NCBI GenBank assembly: GCA_048594975.1 | Contig: JBMDXQ010000063.1 | Location: forward strand, 1 to 22,800 | Source of the DNA: JBMDXB01 sp048594975 | GTDB taxonomy: Bacteria > Acidobacteriota > Vicinamibacteria > Vicinamibacterales > 2-12-FULL-66-21 | Direction: 5' to 3' | Length of the DNA: 22,800 bases | In this document: piece after piece, positions 16,817 through 22,800 of the stretch | Layout: each line of letters begins with the position of its first letter | Position numbering within the stretch: position 1 is the stretch's first letter | Position numbers and translations under genes: made by a program | The notes under the pieces: model-generated | The model's input: only the letters and a program-made list of their open reading frames with translations | What the model was told of the DNA's origin: nothing | The model's database searches: none

Positions 16817-17022
16817 CCCTGAATCCCTGATCGCAAATCGCCGATCCCGAATCGTGATCTCGGCAGCGCGACACGGGTAAGGGACTCGGGATCGGATGCG
16901 GGATCCGGGATTCGGGATTCAGATATTCAGATTATTCAGATAAGGAATTCAGGATGCCCCATGATGCCCCATCAGGGATTCAGGATGAGCGATTCTGGAT
17001 CAACGATCAGGGATGAGGGATT
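16796..17022. repeat. GGATTCAGG-type word-repeat block, both orientations
   Basis: The first part (16796-16860) has C-rich words (TCCCTGATC, CCTGAATCCCTGATCG) and the second (about 16875-17022) has G-rich words (GGGATTCGGGATTCAG, CAGGGATTCAGGATGAGCGAT). The C-rich part at 16803-16829 is an inverted copy of 3870-3896 with one mismatch; 16975-16993 is an exact inverted copy of 3702-3720. ATTCAG is also repeated around 16924-16950. Apart from the end of the sulfatase-fold gene, no coding potential is seen here. Confidence 0.8.
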
Positions 17023-17044
17023 GCCGCGCGTTGTACACAACAAA

Positions 17045-17072
17045 GCCCCGGGGCCACGGACGGCCCCGGGGC
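17045..17072 (-). terminator. Probable intrinsic terminator of the TonB-dependent receptor gene
   Basis: There is an 11-bp perfect stem (GCCCCGGGGCC / GGCCCCGGGGC) with a 6-nt loop, 17 nt past the receptor stop. Read on the minus strand it is followed by TTTGTTG, a short T-rich stretch. The T-tract is modest, but stem strength and position between converging genes support it. Confidence 0.7.
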
Positions 17073-17089
17073 GACGGACTGCACGCGAC

Positions 17090-20008
17090 CTAGAAGTTGA
17101 ACCGCGCGCCGATACGCAGCACGCGCGGGTTCATGATCTCCAGCACGTCGTCGCCGGTGTCCAAGCGCAGATCGTACTGCCGGCCAAGCTCGGTGCTGGC
17201 GTTGAACAGGTTGAAGACGTCGAGGTCGATGTTGAACCGGTAGCGGTTGAACGCGAACTCTTTGCCCACCCGGACGTCGAACGACGTCACACTCGGCAGC
17301 CGGGACTCGCCGGCGTCCACGAGCAGAACGTTCTTCAGGTTGCCGATCGGGTCGCCAGTTGGCACTCGCGAGTGGAAGTACTGCTGCGAGAAGCCCTGGC
17401 GGTTCACCAAGTTCGCGCCCAGCTTGACCCCCCACCGCGCCTCGTACAACGCGGTCGCGATGAACTGGTATTTCGGCAGCACCTGGTAGATCCCGCTCTT
17501 GCCGCTGCCGGTCGTCTGCCGAACCACGAGCCCGCCATCGTCCTGCGGTGCGTTTGGCGAAGGTGTCGGGTCGCCGACACCGGTCGTGACCGGCGAAGCC
17601 GGCGCAGCCGCCGAATTGCCGTTCGCATAGCCTTCGAGCGAGTCGAAGTACTCGCGATGGTCGTTCGTCGAGAACCCGAACCGCGCCATCCAGCGATCGG
17701 ACAGCCGTTTCGTGGCCGACACCTCGAACCCGAGGTAGCGCTGGTAATAGCCCTCGCGGTCGGTGTACGTCGTGGCAGACCGGTTCGCAGGGATCTGGCT
17801 CGGGATCGCGCCAAAGTAAGGAATGCTCGCGCTCCCGATGGCAGGGTGGCTGAACGTGAACGTGCCGAGCTGCTCGAAATCGCCCGCGCGCAGCCCGTTG
17901 TCACGGCGGTTGAAGTTCGTGAAGCGGCGCCAGGTCAACGTCGCGGAGATGCCAAAGTTTGCCATCAGCTCGCGATCGACACCAACCTGGAGCTCGTGCG
18001 TCACCGGCGTGCTGTAGTCGCCGACGCGGTGGATCGGCGAAGTGACCGAACCCGGGTTGTTGATGTCGTTGATCCCGTAGTAGTTGCACAGACCAGCGTC
18101 CACCAGCGCATCGTTGCACGTGCGCCCGGCGATTTCCGAGGCGTCGACGACGCGGTTGCCGTTGGTGTCGGTCACGCCGTAGAAGTACACACCGCGGTAC
18201 TGGACCGTGGAGAGGAAGTTGCCGGCCGTGGCGTTGATCTGCGAGGCGAACATCCCGTAGCTCCCGCGCAGCAGCGTCTTCCGCTGCTCGTCGAGCGCGT
18301 AGGACGCTCCGATTCTCGGCGTCACGGTGTTCCACACGATGACATCGTCAGCCGGCGTGCCCGTGAGGTCGGGCAACAGATTCCCCGCCGCGGGGTTGCC
18401 CGTCTGCGTCAGCGCGTTGACCGAACCGGCCTGGCGGTCCCAGCGAAGCCCCGCGGTCAGCGTCAGGCGATCGAAGGCCATCGTGTCGCCGACGTAGGCG
18501 TGCGTGTACCGGCCGGTGGCGGAGGTGTTGTCGTTCCACACCGTCACTTCCGCGTACATGTTCGGGTAGCCGTCGTGATACGTGATGATCCCGCCCGGCA
18601 CGATTGTGGTCGAGTCGACGTCTGCCTTGCGCCAACCGAACCCGAACTTGATCTCGTGCTTGCCGCGGAAGTAGTTGCCCTCCGCCGCCGCTGCGTACTG
18701 CGGCCGCACGGTCTCGTAGTGATAGTAGGAGCCGCGCGCGATGCTGGAATCGTCCCAGTAGTACTGCGTATCGAGGCCGCCCTGCGGGGTCAGCGAGAAG
18801 CCGCCGCCCACGTACGACCAGCGACCGGTCACGAACAGGTTCTGGCCCGCCACCAGGTTGCCTTCGACCTTGTGCACCGGCGAGGGACCCTTCTGGTTCC
18901 AGCTCGTCTCCTGCGGACGGGTCGGGCCGGCGTTGCGCCCGTACTTCTTCTTGTCACCGCGGAAGTACGTGTACGAGCCTCGAATGTGGTTCGTCGCCTG
19001 ACCGTTGAGCTTGAACGCGGCGTTGTCCAGGATGGTCTGGTCGGTCGCGTTGTTGAGCGTCAGCAGCGTGACGTCCGTCTTCCCGAGCGAGCCCCACGCC
19101 CACAGGCGGTCCTTGAAAATGGGCCCGCCGAGCTCGAAGCCGTAGTCCTGGTACTCGTCGATGCGGTTCCCCTTGCCGGTGGTGCCGCCGAGGTCGGCCT
19201 TCAGGTCGTCCGGCAGGTTGTTCGACTGCATGCTCTCGTTCTCGTAGTAGATGCGCGTCGACCCGTGCGGCGTGTTGCTGCCGCCCTTCAGGACGAAGTT
19301 CAGCGCCACGCCGGGCGTCGGGTTGCTGACATCCGCGCCCCCCGTCGTGACGTTCATCTCCTGGAACATGTCGAAGTCGTAGTACGTGGGCGACGAGCCG
19401 AGCGCCGCCATGTCGGTGATCGCCACGCCGTCCATGTTCCAGGTGTTGTCGTCGTCGACGGCGCCCTTCGCCTGGTAGTTGGACTGCTGGCCCGACTCGG
19501 CGCCGCCGACGTTCACGCGGTCGACGATGACGCCCGGGACGGTCTGCAGCACCACCCACGGGTCGCGCGAGGACGGGATGCTCTGCAGCTCCTCGACCGT
19601 CACGTTGGTCGCGGTCGCGAGCCGCTTCGGGTCGATGACCGGGCTGGCTGCCGTGACGTCCACTTGCGTGGCGACTCCGCCGACCGACAGCGCTGCCTTG
19701 AGCGGCACGATCTGGCCGCTGACGACTATCACCCGCTCATTGCGGTACTCGCTGAACCCTTCGAGCCTGACGGCGACCGAGTACGTGCCCGGGGGCAAGT
19801 CCACGAAGTGGACCTCGCCGTGGGCGTCGGTCACCAGCTGCCGATCGACCGGGCCGCTCAACGACACGGTGACGTTCGGCAGAATGGCACCGGTCGTATC
19901 GGTCACGGTGACGTCGATACGGCCGGTATAAACCTGGGCCGAGGACGGCGCGGCCACGGCGAGCAAGGCCAGGCACAGCGCCGCCAATCGAGCCAATCGA
20001 AATATCAT
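17090..20008 (-). CDS. TonB-dependent outer-membrane receptor with N-terminal carboxypeptidase-regulatory-like domain (Oar-like)
   Basis: The product is 972 aa. The start at 20008 is chosen because GGGAGG lies 6 nt before it; an ATG two codons earlier touches that site and the frame is open to 20131. A signal peptide covers residues 1-24 (ending PSSA before Q25). Residues about 27-110 are a carboxypeptidase-regulatory-like beta-sandwich ('GRIDVTVTDTTGAILPNVTV', 'LPPGTYSVAV'). A plug-like region covers about 115-240 ('TVEELQSIPSSRDPWVVLQT', 'VDGVAITDM'-type motif NMDGVAITDM). The rest is a beta-barrel rich in aromatic alternation, ending in 'RIGARFNF' with the C-terminal Phe typical of outer-membrane proteins. 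Such receptors take up or bind large ligands using TonB energy; the ligand is unknown. A CsoR-family regulator lies directly upstream, so a metal link is possible. Confidence 0.95.
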   Translation of the reverse strand: MIFRLARLAALCLALLAVAAPSSAQVYTGRIDVTVTDTTGAILPNVTVSLSGPVDRQLVTDAHGEVHFVDLPPGTYSVAVRLEGFSEYRNERVIVVSGQIVPLKAALSVGGVATQVDVTAASPVIDPKRLATATNVTVEELQSIPSSRDPWVVLQTVPGVIVDRVNVGGAESGQQSNYQAKGAVDDDNTWNMDGVAITDMAALGSSPTYYDFDMFQEMNVTTGGADVSNPTPGVALNFVLKGGSNTPHGSTRIYYENESMQSNNLPDDLKADLGGTTGKGNRIDEYQDYGFELGGPIFKDRLWAWGSLGKTDVTLLTLNNATDQTILDNAAFKLNGQATNHIRGSYTYFRGDKKKYGRNAGPTRPQETSWNQKGPSPVHKVEGNLVAGQNLFVTGRWSYVGGGFSLTPQGGLDTQYYWDDSSIARGSYYHYETVRPQYAAAAEGNYFRGKHEIKFGFGWRKADVDSTTIVPGGIITYHDGYPNMYAEVTVWNDNTSATGRYTHAYVGDTMAFDRLTLTAGLRWDRQAGSVNALTQTGNPAAGNLLPDLTGTPADDVIVWNTVTPRIGASYALDEQRKTLLRGSYGMFASQINATAGNFLSTVQYRGVYFYGVTDTNGNRVVDASEIAGRTCNDALVDAGLCNYYGINDINNPGSVTSPIHRVGDYSTPVTHELQVGVDRELMANFGISATLTWRRFTNFNRRDNGLRAGDFEQLGTFTFSHPAIGSASIPYFGAIPSQIPANRSATTYTDREGYYQRYLGFEVSATKRLSDRWMARFGFSTNDHREYFDSLEGYANGNSAAAPASPVTTGVGDPTPSPNAPQDDGGLVVRQTTGSGKSGIYQVLPKYQFIATALYEARWGVKLGANLVNRQGFSQQYFHSRVPTGDPIGNLKNVLLVDAGESRLPSVTSFDVRVGKEFAFNRYRFNIDLDVFNLFNASTELGRQYDLRLDTGDDVLEIMNPRVLRIGARFNF

Positions 20009-20014
20009 CTGCAT

Positions 20015-20020
20015 CCTCCC
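20015..20020 (-). promoter_or_regulatory. Ribosome-binding site GGGAGG that fixes the receptor start
   Basis: GGGAGG is followed by ATGCAG and then the ATG at 20008. The first ATG (20014) abuts the site with no spacer, so initiation at 20008, with a 6-nt spacer, is more likely. Confidence 0.7.
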
Positions 20021-20211
20021 AAGGAAAGTTCGACTCAAAGACGTCCCGTCAGACCGTTGGATTCGCTCGGGTCCTCCTTTTCTCTCAAGCTGTCGGTCAA
20101 TCGTCGAACCAGCCGTTCGGCACACGGACACTCTCTAGAGACGGCGAGAGCTCAATGCAAACCACGGGGCACTGGCGCTCGCCCTGCAGATTCAACAACT
20201 TGCGGCCACCA

Positions 20212-20225
20212 GCCCCACGGGGTAT
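20212..20225. promoter_or_regulatory. Candidate CsoR/FrmR-type operator (GCCCCACGGGGTAT)
   Basis: The core is an inverted repeat CCCC-AC-GGGG flanked by TAT; on the minus strand it reads ATACCCCGTGGGGC. Operators of the CsoR/RcnR/FrmR family are G/C-tract inverted repeats with A/T flanks, so the match is in type rather than exact. It lies about 200 bp upstream of the receptor start and 65 bp downstream of the regulator gene. Confidence 0.35.
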
Positions 20226-20289
20226 CCAAAGGGCCGGATTAGTCTATTCCAAAATGGCGGATCCGGGATAAGCGGGGGGCCGAGCGGCG

Positions 20290-20565
20290 CTACCGCGCAA
20301 AACGATCGAAGATATCGACCAGCTCAGCCAGACGCTTGCTCCGCTCGGGTTCGCCCTGGCCGATTCCCTCGGGGACGCAGCGCTCGACGTGGAACTTGAC
20401 GACCGCGAGGCTGATGCGGTTGAGCGCCGCTTCGGACGCGGCGAGCTGCTGCAGGATCTCGACGCACAGCCGCGGTTCCTGGACCATCCGGCGAATGCCG
20501 CGGATCTGTCCCTCGATGCGATTCAGTCGCGTGACGATGGCCTGCTGCTGCTGTTCGTCGAGCAT
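20290..20565 (-). CDS. CsoR/RcnR/FrmR-family metal-sensing transcriptional repressor
   Basis: The product is 91 aa, the usual length of this all-helical family. It has the family signature 'RLNRIEGQIRGIRRMV' at residues 13-28 and the metal-site residues C34, H59 and C63 ('KFH59VERC63V'), i.e. the Cys-His-Cys set seen in copper-sensing CsoR rather than the Cys-His-only set of the formaldehyde sensor FrmR. Copper is therefore the favoured ligand, but this is not proven. Metal or thiol loading releases these repressors from G/C-tract operators. GGGAG lies shortly before the ATG. A TATA-containing, CCACCGGGGTT-ending sequence at 20603-20619 upstream could be its own operator, though symmetry is poor. 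No copper ATPase or chaperone lies next to it, so its target here may be the downstream receptor. Confidence 0.93.
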   Translation of the reverse strand: MLDEQQQQAIVTRLNRIEGQIRGIRRMVQEPRLCVEILQQLAASEAALNRISLAVVKFHVERCVPEGIGQGEPERSKRLAELVDIFDRFAR

Positions 20566-20771
20566 GCGCTCCCGCTTTCCGGTTGAAGGGTACTGCAGCC
20601 TCTATACGCCACCGGGGTTCAGGTGTTTACCTTGGATGTCGTCCCGCGGTCGCCACCCGACGCCGACTTCCAACTACCAATCGTCAGCACTGCTCAAACC
20701 CCAAGCTCGAAGGGGAACCCGGGCAGGTGTCGTGTGAGGTCGCAGGTGGGCGCTGGCAGCTGGGCGTTGAT
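20566..20771. other. Non-coding region between regulator and insertion sequence
   Basis: This 206-bp stretch runs from the start of the CsoR-type gene to the inverted repeat of the insertion sequence. It must carry the regulator promoter. I see a TATAGA-like box on the minus strand near 20602 but no gene and no clear repeat. Confidence 0.5.
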
Positions 20772-20782
20772 ATGGCTGTCAC
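20772..20782 (+). repeat. IS subterminal inverted repeat, downstream end
   Basis: ATGGCTGTCAC is the exact reverse complement of 22393-22403. It lies about 290 bp past the transposase stop. Confidence 0.75.
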
Positions 20783-20843
20783 TTGTCAAGTCAGCAAAGC
20801 CTTCCCGTCCCCACTGTCGTGAGTGCCCCCTTTCCGTTTCTCA

Positions 20844-21055
20844 GTCGTCCGTTCATCGATCGATCCGGCGGCACGATGTTTTAGCGACGGTTGACGCTGC
20901 TGATATCCGCGGATTGGGTACCGCCAGACTTCTGTGCGTCGCGGAGCTGCCCTCGCTCTAGGCACGGGCATCCTCAGCCGAAGCTGATGCCCTTAACGTC
21001 CTCGAGGATTCTCCACCTGGTCACCGTACCGCCGGATCGATCGATGAACGACGAC
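20844..21055 (-). ncRNA. Candidate bridge/seek RNA: long-stem structure in the IS 3' non-coding region
   Basis: Positions 20850-20878 pair with 21022-21050 over 29 bp. Twenty-seven are Watson-Crick; the other two (20872/21028 and 20876/21024) are A-C mismatches on the plus strand but G-U pairs in RNA read from the minus strand, the transposase strand. Five more pairs (20844-20848 with 21051-21055) extend the stem past a one-base bulge. Inside is a hairpin, minus strand 20992 to 20966: GGGCATC-AGC-TTCG-GCT-GAG-GATGCCC, with a C(UUCG)G loop. IS110-family recombinases are guided by a structured RNA from the element's non-coding end, which for IS1111-type elements lies downstream of the transposase. 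I infer this is that RNA; a nested palindromic element is the main alternative. No guide loops were assigned. Confidence 0.45.
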
Positions 21056-21075
21056 ATCCTGTGCGCGCGTCGCCC

Positions 21076-22188
21076 TTACGACGACGCCGGCGCGACCTCC
21101 TGCGCGATCGCCCAAATGAAGCCCACGAGCTCGCGCGCAATCGCGGTCGCGACTTTCGGCTTCGCCTTGCCGCGCGCGACGAGTCGCCGGAAGCGGGTGG
21201 TCAAGCGGAGTTGGGCCTTCCACGCGATGTCGCAGACCACCTTGGGCAACGCCTCCTGCCGATACGCATGCTGGCGGCCGATTCGGGGAATCCCTTGATA
21301 CGCCCACGCGGCTTCCGCGAGCAGCCGGCGCGCGTGAGGATTGCCCGCCTTCGTGATGGCGCCGCGGCGCACACTGGGCCCGCTGGAATATTCCGACGGC
21401 ACGAGACCGAGGTACGCCATCAGTTCGCGGGGATGGCCGAAACGGGTCAGGTCCCCGAGTTCGGCGACTAACGCTACCGCGGTGATGAACGACACGCCGC
21501 GTAACGCTTGGAGCGCGGCGACCATCGGCGCCCAGCGCCACGTCGGCGCGAGCTGGCGCAGTTGCTGTGTCACCCGCAGGATCCGGCGCTCCGTCTCGTC
21601 GATCGTGTCCCGGTACTCCTGCAGCGTGATGTGTTGCGGGGCCGTCGGAAAACTGAGATCCGTCAACCAGCGGCGGTAGGACAGGGTCCACCCCTCACGC
21701 CCGGGATAGCGGCGCCCCTGCCGCAGGAGGAACGCCTTCAGCCGATACTTCGCTTGCGTGCCCACCATGACCGCGTCTTCACGGGCGCGCACGAGATCGC
21801 GCATCGCTTCGTCGGCGTCGTCCGGCACATAAATCGCGTGTAGCTCGCCAGCACGATGGAGCCGCGCGAGCATGACACTATCTCGCCGGTCCGTTTTCAC
21901 CCGATCGCCGCTCCGCTTGGGGATCATCGACGGGCTCACCACGACGCAGTCTTCGCCCCGCTCTCTCAAGTGCCGATAGATCCCGAACCCGCAGGGGCCA
22001 GCCTCGTAGACGAAGTGGAGCTGCCGGTCCGGCGCGCGCAACGCGCGCACGACTTTGTCGAGCGGCTCGAGATCGCTCGCGATGACGCCGTAGTGGCGGA
22101 CTTCGCCGTCCCGGCGCCCCTCGGCGATCGACACGTCGATCGTTTCCTTGTGGACATCCAGCCCTACGAACATGCTACGGTTCCCCAT
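21076..22188 (-). CDS. IS110-family transposase (RNA-guided DEDD recombinase type)
   Basis: The product is 370 aa and appears intact. The N-terminal RuvC-like DEDD domain has 'FVGLDVHKETIDVSIAEG' (first Asp), 'VYEAGPCGFG' (Glu) and 'KTDRRDSVMLARL' (two Asp). The C-terminal transposase-20-type domain has 'LRGVSFITAVALVAELGDL', 'LMAYLGLVPSEYSSG' with the conserved Ser, and 'RRGAITKAGNPHARRLLAEA'. Known family members use both domains for cut-and-rejoin at sites chosen by a bridge RNA. AGGAGG at 22195-22200 lies 6 nt before the ATG, which supports this start over the internal Met six codons later. No frameshift or premature stop is visible, so the enzyme could be active. It lies inside the 11-bp inverted repeats. 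Confidence 0.96.
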   Translation of the reverse strand: MGNRSMFVGLDVHKETIDVSIAEGRRDGEVRHYGVIASDLEPLDKVVRALRAPDRQLHFVYEAGPCGFGIYRHLRERGEDCVVVSPSMIPKRSGDRVKTDRRDSVMLARLHRAGELHAIYVPDDADEAMRDLVRAREDAVMVGTQAKYRLKAFLLRQGRRYPGREGWTLSYRRWLTDLSFPTAPQHITLQEYRDTIDETERRILRVTQQLRQLAPTWRWAPMVAALQALRGVSFITAVALVAELGDLTRFGHPRELMAYLGLVPSEYSSGPSVRRGAITKAGNPHARRLLAEAAWAYQGIPRIGRQHAYRQEALPKVVCDIAWKAQLRLTTRFRRLVARGKAKPKVATAIARELVGFIWAIAQEVAPASS

Positions 22189-22322
22189 GACCTACCTCCT
22201 CGTGTGTGGTGCTGGTGCGAAGCGTCAGAGACTCCGCATCATCCACGATGTGCGAGGACGGTAGGTCTATGCTTCCCTGGCGCGATCTCGGCTCGTTGCT
22301 CCGAATCAGCTGCCGCCGAGCA

Positions 22323-22347
22323 GGCCCCCTCAATTGCGAAGGGGGCC
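22323..22347. repeat. 8-bp stem hairpin in the upstream end of the IS
   Basis: GGCCCCCT at 22323-22330 pairs perfectly with AGGGGGCC at 22340-22347 around a 9-nt loop. It lies upstream of the transposase, between its start and the outer inverted repeat. There is no T-run on either side, so it is not a standard terminator; it may block read-in or hide the ribosome site in read-through transcripts. Confidence 0.55.
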
Positions 22348-22392
22348 GGCGCAGGCGGCCGTCGACTGAGCGATCAACCTCGCGCAGAAGTT

Positions 22393-22403
22393 GTGACAGC
22401 CAT
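22393..22403 (+). repeat. IS subterminal inverted repeat, upstream end
   Basis: GTGACAGCCAT is the exact reverse complement of 20772-20782. It lies about 205 bp before the transposase start. Confidence 0.75.
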
Positions 22404-22436
22404 TCTGTCTAGGAGTTGACGTGGCGCGGCAGGCAA

Positions 22437-22442
22437 TTGACA
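22437..22442 (+). promoter_or_regulatory. Consensus -35 box TTGACA of the TetR-family gene
   Basis: TTGACA is a perfect -35 hexamer. A -10 at 17-18 bp would fall at 22460-22466 (poor match), inside the palindromic operator, so binding of the repressor there would block the promoter. Transcription would then start close to the ATG. Confidence 0.45.
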
Positions 22443-22455
22443 ACCGCGCCGTAAC

Positions 22456-22473
22456 TGAATGAACATTCATTCA
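22456..22473. promoter_or_regulatory. 18-bp palindromic TetR-family operator TGAATGAACATTCATTCA
   Basis: This is a perfect 8-2-8 inverted repeat. It closely resembles the operator type known for Bacillus FadR (TGAATGA...TCATTCA). It overlaps the first base of the TetR gene's ATG, which suggests autorepression. Confidence 0.8.
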
Positions 22474-22800
22474 TGACCCACGTCGCGGAAATCCGCACGG
22501 TCCCCCGGCGCGGCGCGCGCCGTCCGACGCTCGACCGCGGCGGCGCGCGACCACGTGCCGAGCGCGGCGACAAGCGCGACCTCATCCTCCGGGCGGCCAT
22601 CGACACCTTCGCGGCGCGCGGGTTCTTCAACGCACAGGTCGCCGACGTCGCGCGGGCGGCGGGCGTGGCGGCCGGCACCGTCTACCTCTACTTCCGCAGC
22701 AAGGACGACCTCCTCGTTTCCATCTTCGAGCGCACGATGAACGAGGCGATCGCCGAGGGACGGTCGTGCATCGCCCGTCTCGCCGATCCGATCGAGCGGC
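22473..22800 (+). CDS. TetR/AcrR-family regulator, FadR-like (3' end beyond window)
   Basis: Only the first 109 residues are in the window. Residues about 35-80 are a TetR-type helix-turn-helix: 'ILRAAIDTFAARGF', 'QVADVARAAGVAAGTVYLYF' and 'SKDDLLVSIFERTM'. The 'GTVYLYFRSKDDLL.S.F' pattern resembles B. subtilis FadR, a fatty-acid degradation repressor released by long-chain acyl-CoA; together with the operator type this supports a fatty-acid role, but the ligand domain is not visible. ATG 22473 is the only usual start between the upstream stop (22452-22454) and the DNA-binding domain. It leaves an Arg-rich N-terminal tail of about 32 residues, longer than usual, and has no Shine-Dalgarno, so a leaderless mRNA is possible. 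Confidence 0.88.
   Translation, partial: MTHVAEIRTVPRRGARRPTLDRGGARPRAERGDKRDLILRAAIDTFAARGFFNAQVADVARAAGVAAGTVYLYFRSKDDLLVSIFERTMNEAIAEGRSCIARLADPIER

Larger units (their letters stand above)
20009..20289 (-). other. Leader and promoter region of the receptor gene
   Basis: This 281-bp stretch between the metal-sensor gene and the receptor has no convincing gene. It holds the receptor Shine-Dalgarno, a second purine-rich AAGGAGG-like site on the minus strand (about 20074) that lacks a suitable start codon, and the CsoR-like inverted repeat at 20212-20225. No confident -35/-10 pair was found. Confidence 0.5.
20772..22403 (-). mobile_element. IS110-family (IS1111-type) insertion sequence
   Basis: An 11-bp perfect inverted repeat, ATGGCTGTCAC at 20772-20782 and GTGACAGCCAT at 22393-22403, brackets the IS110-type transposase gene. 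Subterminal inverted repeats are the hallmark of the IS1111 subgroup; classic IS110 elements lack them. True ends should lie a few bases outside these repeats and cannot be fixed from one copy. GTTGA occurs just outside the left repeat (20766-20770) and 12 bp outside the right one (22415-22419). The element has about 200 bp of non-coding DNA before and 300 bp after the transposase gene, the longer part with strong RNA-like structure. It separates the metal-sensor gene from the TetR gene. Confidence 0.8.

Noticed and set aside
16961..20242. A plus-strand open frame of over 1000 codons opposite the TonB-dependent receptor
   Set aside because: Its translation is rich in Arg, Val and Asp with no domains, while the minus strand gives a complete receptor with signal peptide, plug and barrel. 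High GC explains the long antisense frame.
20583..20961. Small plus-strand frames between the metal-sensor gene and the transposase
   Set aside because: There is no ribosome site and no recognisable domain, and the frames run across the IS inverted repeat and structured region.
21856..22419. Plus-strand frame overlapping the transposase start and IS end
   Set aside because: It is antisense to the conserved first Asp region of the transposase and has no motifs.
20766..22419. GTTGA as a target-site duplication of the insertion sequence
   Set aside because: It is only 5 bp long and lies at unequal distances from the two inverted repeats, and IS110-family elements usually make no duplication; it may be chance.

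Overview
The window is high-GC bacterial DNA with dense coding. The best lineage guess is Acidobacteriota, probably Vicinamibacteria-like. This rests on gene families typical of that phylum: two proteins resembling the 'VWFA-related Acidobacterial domain' family, a TonB-dependent receptor with an N-terminal carboxypeptidase-regulatory-like domain, sulfatase-fold proteins fused to TPR repeats, and degenerate GGATTCAGG-type intergenic repeats. The assignment is inferred from gene content and no database search was run. No tRNA, rRNA or CRISPR array was seen.

Layout. (1) 1-3640, minus strand: a probable operon encoding a secreted carboxypeptidase-regulatory-like/TPR protein, a large lipoprotein with a NIDO-like region and a degenerate metalloprotease motif, and a beta-lactamase-family serine hydrolase cut by the window edge. 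(2) 3641-3860: a divergent intergenic region with word repeats and a palindrome. (3) 3861-16816, plus strand: seven same-direction genes in near-mirror order, namely sulfatase-fold/TPR, sulfatase-fold/TPR, VWA/TPR, propeller-like, propeller-like, VWA/TPR, sulfatase-fold/TPR. Two junctions are ATGA overlaps, and a four-hairpin array lies in the longest gap. All seven products carry a signal peptide or N-terminal membrane anchor, so the set looks like an envelope or periplasmic system. All three sulfatase-fold proteins have Thr where sulfatases carry the formylglycine Cys/Ser. (4) 16817-17089: repeat-rich intergenic DNA with a terminator. (5) 17090-20565, minus strand: the TonB-dependent receptor and, upstream of it, a CsoR-family metal-sensing repressor, with a CsoR-like inverted repeat between them. 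(6) About 20772-22403: an IS110-family (IS1111-type) insertion sequence with 11-bp subterminal inverted repeats. Its region downstream of the transposase can fold into a very long hairpin whose two non-Watson-Crick positions pair only in the transposase-strand RNA, making it a candidate bridge/seek RNA. (7) 22437-22800: a TetR regulator resembling fatty-acid regulator FadR, with an 18-bp palindromic operator overlapping its start codon, cut by the window end.

The two observations I rate highest are the IS1111-type element with its structured 3' non-coding region, and the mirror-ordered cluster of Thr-type sulfatase-fold, VWA and propeller-like proteins bracketed by inverted copies of a GGATTCAGG-type repeat.
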